DNA of 64,000 bases, taken from Bactericera cockerelli. Taxonomy: Eukaryota; Arthropoda; Insecta; Hemiptera; Triozidae. The stretch spans positions 2,912,020 to 2,976,019 of the forward strand of contig CM044961.1 in NCBI GenBank assembly GCA_024516035.1, in the 5' to 3' direction. A model generated the notes under the pieces. The model did not search any database and had not been told where the DNA came from. It saw only the letters and a list, made by a program, of their open reading frames with translations. Position 1 is the stretch's first letter. Every line of letters starts with the position of its first letter. A program made the translations under genes and the position numbers. Of this stretch, positions 11,665 to 27,454 are shown piece after piece.

Positions 11665-12874
11665 CAGTGCCGGATTACCCATATGGCGGATTTGGCAGAT
11701 GCCAAGGGCCCCGCGCTTTAGGGGGCCCCGCGCTTGAGCAGCTTACACTAGATATTATGAGATTTTGAAAAAGCTTGCAGTAGGTATTATGAGTTTTTTA
11801 AAAGCTTACACTAGGTGTTTTTGGATAATGAGTAAGGAGAAAAAGAAATAAAAGGGGAAAGAACACACTCACAGCAAAGTACATAAATTGAAAGAAATGC
11901 GCGGGGCCCCCTATTACTGTCTACTCCTCGAATCAACAATGATCAACCACATGGACACTACCGGATTACCTACCTCAATGGCGGATTTGGTAGATGCCAA
12001 ATTCCCCGCGGTTTTGGGGACCCCGCGTTTCGGGCAGCTTACACAAATTATAAGTGTTTTTGAATGACCTTTAGTCGGTTTTTCTGGATTTTAATATTAA
12101 ATAAAATCACAGCAAGTTTAGCAAAATATTAAAAGAAAAACCACGGGGCCCACCTTAAAACCGACCACATATATGAAAATAGGTATATCTCTATAGCTAT
12201 TGCCTGCGACTCTTTATATAATATATAAATATAATATAATTACTCGTATTTGAAAAGAATAATATTGACAAAGGACGTGATTATTGCCTTAGGTAATCTT
12301 TGCCATTAAACCCATAAAGTTTCTTCTGAGTGCTCAGTGATCGGCTTTATCGACATCTGAACCAATGATCTACATTATAATCGCCTGCGACGTTTTTAAT
12401 TTTTTTTTTTCTTTCGAGATATCTTTTTGTATATATTTTCCGAGTACTTTACCACATAACTTTTCAGAAAATTTCGCCTGCGGCGCCGTCAAATTTCTTG
12501 ATGTTTTGGATTGTTTTTCAAGACGTGCAATTCTAGTACCATTAAAAGAAAAAAAAATCATTGGGCATTTTCGAAGTGCCTTTTGATAGGTTGGTATTAT
12601 TTTGGCGAGTGACCTTTTAAAAAAAAATAGCATTCAATACTAGCAATAAAATCTCCATAGTAATCGATGATCTTCTTGAATTGATGATCTTCGGAAAAAA
12701 TGTTGCCTTCGGTGTTATAAACGTCGTTTTGGATACTATTATGGATTGGTGCCCAGGACACTTGGCTTCGATTTCAAGGTTCTAAAAATAGTATTTTAGA
12801 AAAAACTCAGTACAATTTCGGGGCCCCGCGCCTCGAAAATGCCAAGGGCCCCGCGCAGCCTTAATCCGGCACTG
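11665..12874. mobile_element. Non-autonomous hAT-type DNA transposon
   Basis: A 1,210-bp element with terminal inverted repeats CAGTGCCGGATTA and TAATCCGGCACTG. It is flanked by a perfect 8-bp target duplication TACGTATA (11657-11664 and 12875-12882). An 8-bp duplication plus CAGTG ends is the hAT signature. GC-rich subterminal copies of GGGCCCCGCGC and GATGCCAAGGGCCCC recur at both ends and once internally near 11,965-12,030. No transposase is readable. Short frames at 12,365-12,633 are not homologous to a transposase by eye. Confidence 0.92.
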
Positions 12875-13509
12875 TACGTATAGAGGTATATATTGTATAT
12901 CTGTCTAGTTATGTATATCTATCTAGCTACGTATACATACCAGTATATCTGTCTAGTTATGTATAGTTACGGCCGTGTGAATTTTTCAATATTATTTCTG
13001 CCGGAGAGGAATATTATTTCTGACATGATACAAGCGAAAGTTGGCTGTTTCTTTTTTTTTCATGAGGATCTATTGTTTTATATTATTAAATTTTAATTAT
13101 AATATTATCAGTATTATTATTATTATTACTAGTAGTATGTAGTAAAAGATTTGTTCGGCACGAGTATTATATTAATAATACTATTGATTTAGATATTATT
13201 ATTATCAGTAATAGTTATGTTTTGTAATTGTTTTTTTTTTTTTTTGCATTGAGATGAGGATTAAAAACCTTGCCCACATGAATCGCTAATTTCTTGAAAC
13301 ACCGTTCTAGAGATATAGGAAGGTGCATGCATATAGGTATCAATTATAGACAATGGTGGAGGTGAGGTTGATGGGGGTTTTGATGGTTGGGGTTTTGATG
13401 GTTGTTGTTTTGATGGTTGGGGTTTTGATATGTAGCATTGTAGCCCTCTTGTTAGTTTTGACGGCCGTCGCGTCGTTCATAATTGTGTCTCTTAAGTTAT
13501 AAAAATAAT

Positions 13510-13660
13510 GTCACTTTCGTGATGTCACAACTACTAAAACTAGCTTTACTAAAAAAAAAAAAAAAAAAAAAAAAAATTTACCCTGAAACCGGGACTTGAA
13601 CCACTGACCTCCAGGTTACAAGTCCCCAACCGCCCTATCAATCAAGCTACTGAGGTAAGC
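13510..13660 (-). repeat. F4 SINE with an internal A-tract
   Basis: Antisense copy with AAACCGGGACTTGAACCACT and GACCTCCAGGTTACAAGTCC. A run of about 25 A lies at 13,550-13,576. A second F4 head fragment is at 13,780-13,835 (GAGCTACTGAGGTCA). Confidence 0.75.
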
Positions 13661-14059
13661 TATAAATGTAAATTCCTTCGTTTATTTTGATAATTTAATT
13701 TCGATAATATTGATAATTTAATTTCGAAAACAAGGTATGTCTTTTTTCTAAAAAATTTTTTGGAGTTTTTTTTTGCCAAACTTGAGAGTCGAACCATCGA
13801 CCTCGTCCGCCGCCCGATCGAGCTACTGAGGTCAGTCTCTCGGCGGATCTCAGGATAAGATTCCTGTTCTGGATCATTAGAGAACTGGAAAATGAAGACG
13901 GTTTTTCCAAGATATCTTATAACCTTGAAGACTGATCACTTTATTATATCTTTGGTGCTTACAGCGAGAACTGTATGGGCTAATTACCTACCAATAGTTA
14001 GAGGAATAGGGGTTATTATTATACAGGGTGCCTCATTAATAATAATAATAATAATAATA

Positions 14060-14255
14060 ATACTATTTAGTATAAGGTAACCACCAGACGAGGTTAATGT
14101 TCAAAGCATTTTCTATTTTTCTACCATCTAACCCTCAGAGTCTTATTATACTATGTGGTCAGAAACTCAAATAAATGAGGGAAAATTCATGCATTGGATG
14201 GGATTCAAACCAACGGATCCCTACGCTTAACCACTTGACTACCAATGCACATACT
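14060..14255 (-). repeat. F3 SINE
   Basis: Antisense copy with AAATTCATGCATTGGATGGG and GATTCAAACCAACGGATCCC. Confidence 0.8.
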
Positions 14256-14265
14256 TATAACATAA

Positions 14266-14525
14266 ACGAGACATTAGCTCTGTTGTTAAGCACTCGCTTG
14301 CCATGCGGAAGGTCCTGGTTTTGAACCCCCGAGACGACGAAACAATTGTTTTCTAAATTTGATTACAATTGTTTGTTAGGGTGCGCTCGTGTTGACCCAG
14401 CACTGGAATGGGAAGTACTGTGTCACTTCTCGCCCATCAGAGGGGAGGCATACTACGGGATGGACAGGCTACAACACAGACCACAAGCGTCTATAGTAGC
14501 TCCTGTTTCGTGGCTACGAAATAAA
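14266..14525 (+). repeat. F7 SINE, uninterrupted
   Basis: The head has CTCGCTTGCCATGCGGAAGG. The body has CACTTCTCGCCCATCAGAGG and the end TTCGTGGCTACGAAAT. It is the reference for the mariner-split copy at 1.36 kb. Confidence 0.8.
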
Positions 14526-14802
14526 AAGGGCTTTTTAAAACACATAATATATTCAAAAATAATAATAATAATGAAAATAGAAAGTTTGTGTTTTTGGTGG
14601 TTTTCCTAACTTTTTAAAGGACACCTTATGATGACCTTCACAAATATGTCAAGGTTGTTCATGAAAGTTATTTCATAAGGTCAATTTCAGAATTTTAAAT
14701 GGATTAACCTAAATTTTATTTCATTTTCAGATTCTCCATGAAATTTTGACTTTATAAATGTCATTTTACTCTCTATATCTTCATTAGTTCTCCAGATATA
14801 CC

Positions 14803-14955
14803 GACTACCGACCTCAGTAGCTTGATCGATAAGGCGGCGGACTTGTAACCGGGAGATCGGTGGTTCATGTCCCGGTTTCAGCGTGGATATAGTGAAGCGA
14901 GTTCGAGTAGTTGTGATATCACGAAAGTGATTAACACAATTAGTATGATAACTTA
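14803..14955 (+). repeat. F4 SINE
   Basis: Head GACCTCAGTAGCTTGATCGA. Body ends ATCACGAAAGTGATTAACAC. Confidence 0.85.
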
Positions 14956-15229
14956 TAGTTCTCCAGATATTTGAATGTCCCGTGTACAGTGGGACACCCG
15001 GTATGTAGGTACTTGGCTTAAGAATAGGTAAGACAGTGTAATAGGACTAATAAGTCCGTAAGAAAGACTGCTGCTTCCTTAGAATCCTTAGAATAGTCTA
15101 TAATTTAGAAGACGTTAGTTAGTGATTGATATGGACCTACCTACAATATTCTCATTAATAAAATAGGAAACTAAGAGATCTCTTTCATAGGGCTACCGCG
15201 CTACCCTACTAGTACATAGCTTAGATATT

Positions 15230-15460
15230 ATTATTATTACCTATATTTTCTCATTAATGAAATACGTACCTAAGTATCTATAATACGTAATTAAGTATCT
15301 AATACGTACGTACCTAATAAAATACGAAATTAAGTATATAATACGTACGTACCTAATGAAGTACGTACCTAATTATCTAATACGTACGTGCCTAATGAAG
15401 TACGTACCTAATGAAATACGTACCTAAGTATCTAATACGTACGTACCTAATGAAATACGT
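15230..15460. repeat. Minisatellite built on TACGTACCTAA
   Basis: About ten irregular copies of AATACGTACGTACCTAATGA and shortened variants. Confidence 0.85.
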
Positions 15461-15509
15461 ACCACGTGACTACCAGTGCATATTCTGTAAAGCAAGTTTG
15501 AGTAGTTGT

Positions 15510-15770
15510 GGTATGGAAAAATTCATGCACTGGGTGGGATTTGAACCAACGGATTCCGATGGTACTTGAATTACTAGAATAGCACATTAACCACTGCCAG
15601 TGCAAGGTCGAGGTTTTCCCGTTCATATCTACTGCATGGTCATATCACGACGGGGGTGTTACCCTCCATTCGCAGGAAACTCACAAACCTGCTACTTACA
15701 TCAACCTCACGCAGCCTGGGTTGGGCCGCAATGCCAGATCACGAAGTCTTCACCTCGCTAAGAATTTTTC
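15510..15770 (-). repeat. F3 SINE fragment followed by F6 SINE fragment
   Basis: 15,510-15,600 is an antisense F3 head (GGGATTTGAACCAACGGATT). 15,625-15,770 is an antisense F6 core with TGCATGGTCATATCACGACG at its 3' end. Confidence 0.7.
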
Positions 15771-16227
15771 CTTTTATTTTACTAGTCAGACTATAGGTAG
15801 GCCATTTACATTTTTGTATAATATGTCAAATAATTTATAATCTCCGTACCTATTACCTAAGAGTAAGTATTGGTAATTCCTTCATATTAGGTGCACAGGT
15901 AACAAGTATACTTCGTATTATCACTTCATAAATAACATATCTTGTAATGTATGTACGGGTGTCTAGTTGACTCTTTGGGTCATTTCGTGACAGACACAAC
16001 GATTTGAGATAATTACCTTAGGTAAGTATTTGAACGGAGATGGGTTTTTATGATCACAGATATCAGTGAGTTTCTCTTCGAACAAGGTAAGAACGAATGA
16101 GGGGTCAAAGTATCTCTTATGCGGTTTAAAACCTTTAAATAGGTATGTAAGCAATTATTTGTCTGATATACTCGTATATTATGTATAATATGTATATAGT
16201 ATATATATACAATATACATACATACAT

Positions 16228-16430
16228 AAGTCAGCGTCGCGTCGATGGCACCTTGAATACACGTTCTCTTCGGATCACTGACGTTAAGCAACGTCCAGCG
16301 CGGTCACGACCTTGGTGGGTGGCCACTGAAATTTGAACCGTCGTCGTGATCCTGGCTATTTCCGGCCCAACACAGGACAGGGCTGAGAATAATGTGGACA
16401 GTTGGTTTTTGAGAGTGCAGTAGGAAAAAA
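16228..16430 (+). repeat. 5S-rRNA-headed SINE, family F6
   Basis: The head follows 5S rRNA order: TTGAATACACG, ACTGACGTTAAGCAACGTCC, then CTTGGTGGGTGGCCACTGAA. The shared core is partial and truncated. Confidence 0.7.
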
Positions 16431-16442
16431 AAGGAAAAAAGT

Positions 16443-16615
16443 CTGTTCCGGTAGCTTAGTGGTAAAGGCGGCACTCTGTGAATCCAGAGTTTCTAGAGGT
16501 CGTAGGTTCGAAACCCATTTGGGATTTTTACCACTTAATAGTACGTCTTGGGCTTACTGTTGGAATAATGGGACTTAAATAGTCCAAATCGGGCAGTATA
16601 AATAAGGTGTCCCGA
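16443..16615 (+). repeat. tRNA-headed SINE, family F1
   Basis: GGTAGCTTAGTGGTAAAGG and GTAGGTTCGAAACCC head. Body has TTACTGTTGGAATAATGGG and ends GGGCAGTATAAATAAGG. Confidence 0.85.
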
Positions 16616-17071
16616 CTGGATTTCGGACCCGCGACCTCTGGATTACGCGATGCATTGAGGTATTGGGCACGTGCCATTATGTATGAATAAAATAAATTCA
16701 GTTAATTCTACATATTATTCATAATTTCACTCGTCAAGCTGAAGGAACACGTTCCATTGTTTACCAGATGGTGCCATTCATCTGCCGAGACCTTCCATTG
16801 AATGTGACAACTCCAAGATCAGCGAACCCTAGAACCCTGGAGGTCACGAGCTTGATTTCCAAATGAGAGTCCTCGGTTCACAAGATTTGGTTCAAGATTT
16901 TTACATCTCACGTCATATGTGGTGTGTGGTACTCGTGAGGTAAATTGAGTGGCTGTTTGAGTTGTTACAAGTGGCAGAATTAATGGCAAAATAAGATAAT
17001 AAAGATACGGAAAAGTCGTATAAGTCTGCGCTATCCACTAATATTTTAGGTTTAACCTAAACCACAAAGAA

Positions 17072-17272
17072 ATTCCCGGTAGCTCAGTGGTAAAGGCGGC
17101 ACTCTATGAATCCAGCGATTCCAGAGGTCGCGGGTTCGAAACCCAGCCGGGACATGACAAGTTATCCTCTCATTTGGGAATTTTACCACATAGTAATAAT
17201 GTCTTGGGCTTACTGCTGGAACAATGGGACTTTAATAGTCCTAATCGGGCAGTATAAATAAGGCCATATTAT
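17072..17272 (+). repeat. F1 SINE
   Basis: Head GGTAGCTCAGTGGTAAAGG. The 7-bp acceptor-like stem that pairs at the ends of the better F1 copies is partly lost. Body CTCATTTGGGAATTTTACCA, end TATAAATAAGGCCATATTAT. Confidence 0.88.
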
Positions 17273-17299
17273 TATTTTTTATGTCAGAAAGAAGGTCAG

Positions 17300-17870
17300 A
17301 AAGGATAATATACTGAATGAGATATATTTACCAATTTACCTCGAACCTACGTGCTCTTTAAGTAGAGACCCATCAAGTTATGGTTTATTATTAAATTTTT
17401 CATTTATAATATAAGATTTAATAATAAATATAACTTATATGAATAATGGTGAAATAAAATCATTTACTTTGCTAAACTCGTACACTTGATTTTATTTTTT
17501 ACTCAACTATCGTATGATTGTTAAAACGTTCTTAACATTGAATAAATTGATGCAATATTGTTTTTTATTATGTTCACAATATTTACCTATTGCATCACTG
17601 CTGCGATATTTATCTTTAATCTTTCCACACAATAGAAGCATCTTTACAAAAACAAACGAGATTCAAGTTAAAAGATAACAATAGATTTTTTGCCTGAGCT
17701 AAGAGCTCTAGCCAAACAATAGGTTCATTCAATAAAATTTATGAAATATGTAAATTAATGTCAAATGTGATGATAACATATTGACAGTTTTAATAATAAT
17801 AATACTTAATGTATGTCTGGTACATAGGTAATTTGAATAATATTAAAACTTACTATCATTAGCTAATAAT
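17300..17870. other. AT-rich non-coding stretch
   Basis: I see nothing recognisable here beyond short A/T-rich simple sequence. Confidence 0.4.
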
Positions 17871-17874
17871 AATA

Positions 17875-18495
17875 AGAACACTCTTTCGTGGAAGGTAACC
17901 GCCTGGCGAGGTTAATGCTCAAAGCATTTTCTACCACTCAACCTTTAGAGTCTTATTATTATGTGGTCACAAACGCACCGGGTGAGATTCGAACCAACGG
18001 ATCCCTACGCTACCTGGATTACCAGGTATCAAGCTGCTGAGGTCGGTATATCTTTATAAGATATGATATACCAACAGCTACTTATTTTTCCTCACGAGGT
18101 ACGCGTCATATGAGTGAACAGTCTAAATATTGAGCTACGCTACAATATTGTGTTCGTTTTTGTAAAGAAAAATATTTTTTTGCTCCGATTTCAATTTTTT
18201 TCATATTTCTGGACGTTTCATAACCTCCTGAGCAATTTAAATGGAGGCCTTTCAGGCAGGTAGGTATGCTTGGTTAGTTGGTTTTCATCTATAATAATAA
18301 TAACACTCTTTAGTGGAAGTTAACCACCAGGCGAGGTTAATGCTCAAAGAATTTTTTCCACCTAAAGTCTTATTATTATGAGGTCACAAACTCAAATTAA
18401 TGAGGAAAAATTCATGCACTCTGTGGGATTCGAACCAACGGATCCCTACGCTACCTGGATTACCAGGCGCGTTAACCCCTTGACTAACAGTGCAT
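17875..18495 (-). repeat. Two antisense F3 SINEs
   Basis: Copies at 17,875-18,030 and 18,295-18,495, both with CACTCTTT at the 3' end and GAACCAACGGATCCCTACGC near the head. The first is fused to the end of an F4 head (CAAGCTGCTGAGGTCGGTA). 18,175-18,240 between them resembles the D1 element. Confidence 0.8.
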
Positions 18496-18776
18496 CCATC
18501 ATCATTATCTCTCACATTTTGTAATGTGGCCCTTGGGAATAAACATCATTTTTGGGGTGCGTACACAAAGTGTTGTGACCATCCCAGATTTAGTGACGTC
18601 ACAGAGTAATTTTATAGGTAGGTACTCAGATAGCATGCTAATGAATAATGAATTACCTATCTACTTCCTATAGTGAAGTATAGTGCAAGGAAAAAATAAA
18701 AGCTCTTGAACAGATGAAGTGTGTAATGAAGATTGACTTGAACTGCAATTATACTAAGTAATTATTATCAATTGTA

Positions 18777-19075
18777 GTCACCGTGGCAGAGTGAGTTAGC
18801 GCGCTAGGCATTGCACGCATGGTGACCTGGGTTCGATCCCCAGCAGGGCAGGAATTTTTCTGCTCTGATGTACTTGGATGTTCGGGGTCCACTCGTAGCT
18901 CGTGAGGAAAAATGAGTGGTTACTTGTATGAGTAACGACCAGTGGCGGCATTACCAGATGAGAAAGAAATTAATGTAATAGTATTCGAAAAGTAAAGGAG
19001 GCTCTTAGTAATGCTGAGCTACCCACAAAAATTGTGAAGAGGCCTTGTGCTAGTGCTTTACCACAAATAAAAGGT
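18777..19075 (+). repeat. F2 SINE
   Basis: Head GTGGCAGAGTGAGTTAGCGC and GGGTTCGATCCCCAGC. The body is complete, with 3' end AAAATTGTGAAGAGGCCTTG. Confidence 0.87.
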
Positions 19076-19079
19076 ATAC

Positions 19080-20150
19080 ATACAATTATCATCAATATTT
19101 TTTTATTATTATTATTTTTAAGATGAGTGTTTCACAGCCGTTTTTAAATGTTCCATTTGCAAGTGGACCATATTACAATAATTTTATTATTTCTTTTTTT
19201 TACATACATCTACACTGATATATCCTTTGGGAGGATATATCAGCAATAACTGATGTGTATTTATATTAAACTATATAATGAGTGTCGGCCTATGAACACT
19301 GGTGTTATACCTGTCCATGGCGCGGACTATTATCATCACTATTACAGTGAATTCATTCATTTTTTCTTCTCAGATAGCAAGGCGGAAGAAATCTGCAACG
19401 GTGATCAATTACATAAATATTATAGGTATTATATAGTTCGATATTTTGTAGTAATAATGAACATCGCTTATTTGTAGTCAAATCACGTGTAGGTATTTCA
19501 CTGCAACGTTCATCAATTACATAGATATTATAGTTGAGTATTTCATATTACTTATATCGTATTACTTCCGATTTTTTTTTTTTTTTTAACGCTTATACCT
19601 CGTGAACGGTACACCCGATTTTGATGATATTATCTATGTATAAATTATATATGCGTGTTAGTGTTTTACATAGTATATTTGTATTTTTCATTGAATGAAA
19701 TTACGAAAATTTGGACCAAAAAGTGCAAAAACAAGGTCTACGACTTGCCAGTACAGATTTTTTTGTAGAATCTGGTATGTAGGTAAAAACGGTATTCTAC
19801 AATACAAAACAAATTTGAAGAAAATTGGTTGAATAATTTTACAGATACAAGTGATTCAGTAAAAAATCTCTGATTCTAGCGATAATAGAAAATTGAAAAT
19901 TAGGATTGCTATTTATAAGGAAGTATTGTGTCCCTAATTGGCAGTGTATTTTTGTAGTAGATTTCTGGGTATTACATACTTATCAATCTATCAGTGAATA
20001 CTTAAATCACCTGAAAGATGCACACAGATAATTCCGAATGAATACACAGATTAAAACTTACTTAATTGAATGATTATCACGAATGAATGAATGGAGCATG
20101 TCTAATGTAATTATCTTTACATCAAGTACTGTAACAGACCGTGTACCTAA
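19080..20150. other. AT-rich non-coding stretch
   Basis: No exon-like frame. 19,215-19,245 is a short perfect palindrome (TGATATATCCTTTGGGAGGA and its complement). 19,560-19,950 has the low-complexity style of a dispersed element (ACGCTTATACCTCGTGAACG), but no ends were found. Confidence 0.4.
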
Positions 20151-20395
20151 GGTACATAATATGTGTATGTACAGATACCAAACATATAATACATGTATAT
20201 TATTGTATATGTACATTATGTACAGATACCAAACATAAAATATATGTGTATGTCAAGATACCAAACATAATTATATTATATGTGTATACACAGATACCAA
20301 ACATATAATAAATTTGTATGTACAATTGTACAGATAGGTACCAAACATACTCGTATAATAAATTTGTATGTACAGATACCAAACGATAATAAGGT
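20150..20395. repeat. Minisatellite, ~30-50 bp unit with ACAGATACCAAACATA
   Basis: Seven occurrences of AGATACCAAACA or a close variant, spaced 30-60 bp and alternating with TGTGTATGTAC. An antisense frame (20,200-20,505) is an artefact of the repeat. Confidence 0.85.
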
Positions 20396-20444
20396 AACAA
20401 GAAAGGTATTGTAAAATTGAAATTTTGGATATCTATTATAATGA

Positions 20445-20685
20445 TAACACTCTTTAGTGGCAGGTAACCAAGAGCGTGCTTGATGCTTAAAGCATTTTCT
20501 ACCACCTAACCCTCAGAGTCTTATTCAGTATCAGTATAAACAGAAACAGAGTTTGTGACCACATTATTATGTGGTCACAAACTCAAATGAATGAGATTCA
20601 TGCATGGGGTGGGGATTCGAACCAACGAATCCCTACACTACCCGGATTGCCAGACTAGCGCTTTAACCACTTGACTATCAATGAC
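20445..20685 (-). repeat. F3 SINE with internal insertion
   Basis: Antisense copy with CACTCTTTAGTGGCAGGTAA and GATTCGAACCAACGAATCCC. About 30 bp of extra sequence (CAGTATAAACAGAAACAGAG) interrupts the body. Confidence 0.75.
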
Positions 20686-20767
20686 ACATATCAATATACC
20701 AATTTTGTTACACTTCGTTCCGAAAAGTAAGTCGTTAGTGGAGTGATGAAATGTTTAAAAAAAAAAG

Positions 20768-21036
20768 TTATCATATTTGTGTTAATCACTTTCGAGATGT
20801 CACAACTACTCAAACTCGCTTAACTAAGGGCGAAATTAATAGGCAACATCGATAACTCAAGTCATTGCTAAGCGCCCTTTTCCCTATCGTACACAGTAGG
20901 CAATCCGTGATTTAGCGTCAGAGAGGTATTACAAAAACGTCTTATTATTTCGCCCTGAATCTTTGCTGAACTTGGGACTTGAACCACCGACCTCCAGGTA
21001 CAAGTCCGCCACCTTATCGATCAAGCTACTGAGTGA
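20768..21036 (-). repeat. F4 SINE interrupted by a small inverted-repeat element
   Basis: Antisense F4 copy in two parts. The 3' part ends at about 20,827. The head part, with GACTTGAACCACCGACCTCC, resumes at about 20,956. Confidence 0.8.
20828..20955. mobile_element. ~128-bp MITE inside an F4 SINE
   Basis: Inverted ends GGGCGAAATTAATAGGC and CTTATTATTTCGCCC, imperfect. It breaks an F4 SINE whose two halves are otherwise contiguous. A related end is at 3717-3740 (GGCGAAATTAATAGGCGTTT). Confidence 0.7.
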
Positions 21037-21154
21037 TGAATTATCATAAATATTTCTAAAAAAAATATTTAATATGATATAATATGTACATAATTTAGTA
21101 TTAATGGAAACTTTACAAAGAAAATTAAATAAAGAACAATAAATTTTGCGAAAT

Positions 21155-21801
21155 GAAAACACACAGGTTTGTATATGATTTTCACGCTTTGTGAAAGAAT
21201 ATAATTTGTTTTATTTCAAAATATGTGAATATGCAACAGGAATGTTTTGTATATTATAATCATTGTGCATTGTGAATAAAAAAAACATGACACACAAACA
21301 TTATAACAAGTGAACATGAAAAAAAATGATATAGAGTATAAAAAAACATCATGGAAAATAAAATCTTCAGACTTGTAAAATAATGGACGCCAGAAATTTG
21401 AAGCGAGGAGCAGTTTTATGATGAACTCAAGCCCCTTTAAATTGGGCCCTGAAAAAATTTGGGCGAGTTCATGCAGGATTACAAAGTAATGGACTTCAAA
21501 TGGGGGCTCATATTTTGGTCCTCTAACAAAGAATTTTAAGGGTGTTTTTGGGGACTTAAAAATAAATGGACTTCGTAATTAAAGTCACAGGTTGGTCCTG
21601 TAACAAATAAAATTTAAGGTGCAGTTGACTTAAACATGAAATATAATGGACTTTATGAATGGTGTAGTGAATGAATGTTGGACTAAATGAATATTGAACT
21701 TACTTAATGTCGAACTTAATAAATGATGGACTTAATTACTAATCATCCATCAGAATAGTATTAAGACAGACAGATTAGTCCGTTAGAATAGTATTTCCAA
21801 T
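21155..21801 (-). other. GST-A 3' flank and probable 3' UTR
   Basis: Shared with the 3' flanks of GST-B (28,629-29,245) and GST-C (36,830-37,436), all starting ACACACAGGTTTGTATATGA. It holds six to eight spaced copies of TAATGGACTT-like words, which read AAGTCCATTA in the transcript sense. TTTATT at about 21,209 (AATAAA on the minus strand) is a candidate poly(A) signal. The end of the transcript is not defined. Confidence 0.5.
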
Positions 21802-25297
<3,496 letters not shown>

Positions 25298-25336
25298 TTA
25301 CTTTTAAACTTGTCTGGAAGAGAAATAATATTAATA

Positions 25337-25537
25337 ATAATATCGCCTTATTTATACTGCCCGATTAGGACTATTAATCCCCATTAATCCAGCAGTAAGT
25401 CCAAGATGCATTATTATGTGGTAAAAATCCCAAATGGGAAGATAACTTGTCATGTCCCGGCTGGGTTTCGAACCCACGACCTCTGGAATCTCTGGATTCA
25501 CAGAGTGTCGCCTTTACCACTGAGCTACCGGGACAGA
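25337..25537 (-). repeat. F1 SINE, intact
   Basis: Antisense. GGTAGCTCAGTGGTAAAGG head, GTGGGTTCGAAACCCAGCC, and a 7-bp acceptor-like stem GTCCCGG/CCGGGAC. The same copy in GST-B is split by an F5 insertion. Confidence 0.88.
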
Positions 25538-25884
25538 AAGAGAAAATTGTAAACCAAATTATTAATTTTTTAAATCAAAATTGTAAGATTATACATAGAA
25601 GTGTGATATTTAATCAAACGTTTTATTTGTACACTAATATTCTAGTGAATGTTGAACAAAGTCATACACAAATCAAGAATTACCACAATTACTTTAACCA
25701 GCCTTACTATAACAAACACCATGCTTGGAACTTCAACCTTCAGTCTGCTACCCAATTATTTAAACATTTGTATTTTTTTTGGCAACCAGTTTTAAGAACT
25801 AGCCCCCCATCCCATATGGTTAAAAATAAATCCATCAGCAGCTAGGTATGAAACAATAAATGGACAAATATGTTATTCACATTA

Positions 25885-26760
25885 TACAAATTGAACGAAA
25901 AGTCTCGGAACGGATTTTTATCTTTTTAACAGCTCAAGATAGGGACTCAAAGTTTTGAACGAAGTTCTAGAGCAAGATTGTCTATTTTTTGGTGGAATTG
26001 AAATTTCTACAGGGTGTCCCAAAAGTAGTGAAACAGGCATTAACTTTCGATTTTTTAATAGAACCTTTTTAATAGAATTTTTTAATAAAATTAAGCCGAC
26101 CTCCGTGGCTCAGTGGTTAAGAGCATTGGTTACTGACCCGGAGGTTGCGGGGTCAAATTGCGGCCGGAGTGGAAATTTCTGACCGAAATTTTCCGTTTCC
26201 GGAATGGCATGGATGTAAAGGTAAAGTGCCCTGAAGTAATGCGAAAGCGGTTCCGGGGCACACTTACCTTTTCAAAAAAAAATAAAAAAATAGAACTTCC
26301 TATTTATTATTTGATTTTCGAAATCAACTAAAATTCTCGGAGGAAAACAGTTTGATGAACTGACGTGTTAAATATGGAAAAACATAAGCTACCACGTGTT
26401 TTAGCAAACTACACTGACTTAATGTATTACACTCTGGGCTTTCACACTTTTATTCGGAAGAAACTTTCATTATTCGGCGGAGTTGATCAAAGATACGTGT
26501 TTGTTCAAAGTATCGAGTGAGGGGTCAATTATGTGTAGAATTTTACGTAGATTTTGAATATCAAATAATAAATAGGAAGATCTATTAAAAAATCGAAAGT
26601 TGATGCTTGTTTCACTACTTTTGGGATAGCCTGTAGAAATTTCAATTCCGCCAAAAAATGGACAATCTTGCGTTAGAACTTCGTGGAAAAATTTAAGTCT
26701 CTATCTTGAGCTGTTAAAAAGATAAAAATCCGTTCCGGGACTTTTCGTTCACTCTCTATA
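25885..26760. mobile_element. Foldback-type element, GST-A copy
   Basis: The left arm (from about 25,885: TTGAACGAAAAGTC) is the inverse of the right arm (to about 26,760: GGACTTTTCGTTCACTCTC). The left arm has lost its inner part and carries an F8 SINE. The same insertion is in GST-B; GST-C has an empty site at about 41,160. Confidence 0.8.
26096..26275 (+). repeat. tRNA-headed SINE, family F8
   Basis: Head CCTCCGTGGCTCAGTGGTTA and GAGGTTGCGGGGTCAAATTG. Body TTTCCGGAATGGCATGGATG, then a poly(A)-rich tail. It is nested in the foldback element and private to copy A. Confidence 0.75.
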
Positions 26761-27207
26761 TTTACTTTAATAAATACCTATTTACCAATAGGTACTCGAT
26801 ACTCAATAAAAAAATAATACTGATTTTGAGCAATGCCTAAACAAAGAGGGATTTTCAAAGACAAGGGAGACTATTATTTCCAACCAAAATATATCACATA
26901 AGTTTAGAAAAGGGCCAAGAGTTTCAAACTTACTTATTCCACAAAATGGTGCAACTCCTATGTCACAATACTGAGGACTATTTCTATTTCAGAACTTGAG
27001 AATTTTCTAGCATACGTAGGAGTGCTAGTTGTGTAAACAGATAACAGATAAACAGAACAAATAAAAAATAATTATCTTAAGTAACAACTATACGCAGTGT
27101 GAGTCAATCAATGAAAATTAGAATAGTCAACAAAGTCATAGAATATGAAGCCTCACACAAAAAATATTTATTGAGATAGGTTAGGTTGAGCTCTTCTTTC
27201 TTCAAGC

Positions 27208-27310
27208 CGACCTCAGTAGCGTGATCGATAAGTCGGCGGACTTGTAACCTGGAGGTCGGTGGTTCAAGTCCCGGTTTCAGCATAGATTTAGTAAAACGAG
27301 TTACTTTTTT
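27208..27310 (+). repeat. F4 SINE, private to GST-A
   Basis: Head GACCTCAGTAGCGTGATCGA. The CTTCTTTCTTCAAG and CTTCTTCCTTCAAG sequences on its two sides look like the target duplication. The matching site in GST-B is unoccupied. Confidence 0.8.
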
Positions 27311-27454
27311 TTAACTTTAACTCTTCTTCCTTCAAGGTTTTCTCCTTTCACTTGTTTAGGGAAGAGGATGGGTTAATTGTGTCTTCAAATAAAAGATCAA
27401 TAATAATAGGTAAGCCTACCTTATTACTGACATTAAACAAAAGTTGATCAATTC

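Noticed and set aside
20150..20395. CRISPR-like array
   Set aside because: Spacing is irregular and the spacers resemble the repeats. It is a eukaryotic minisatellite.
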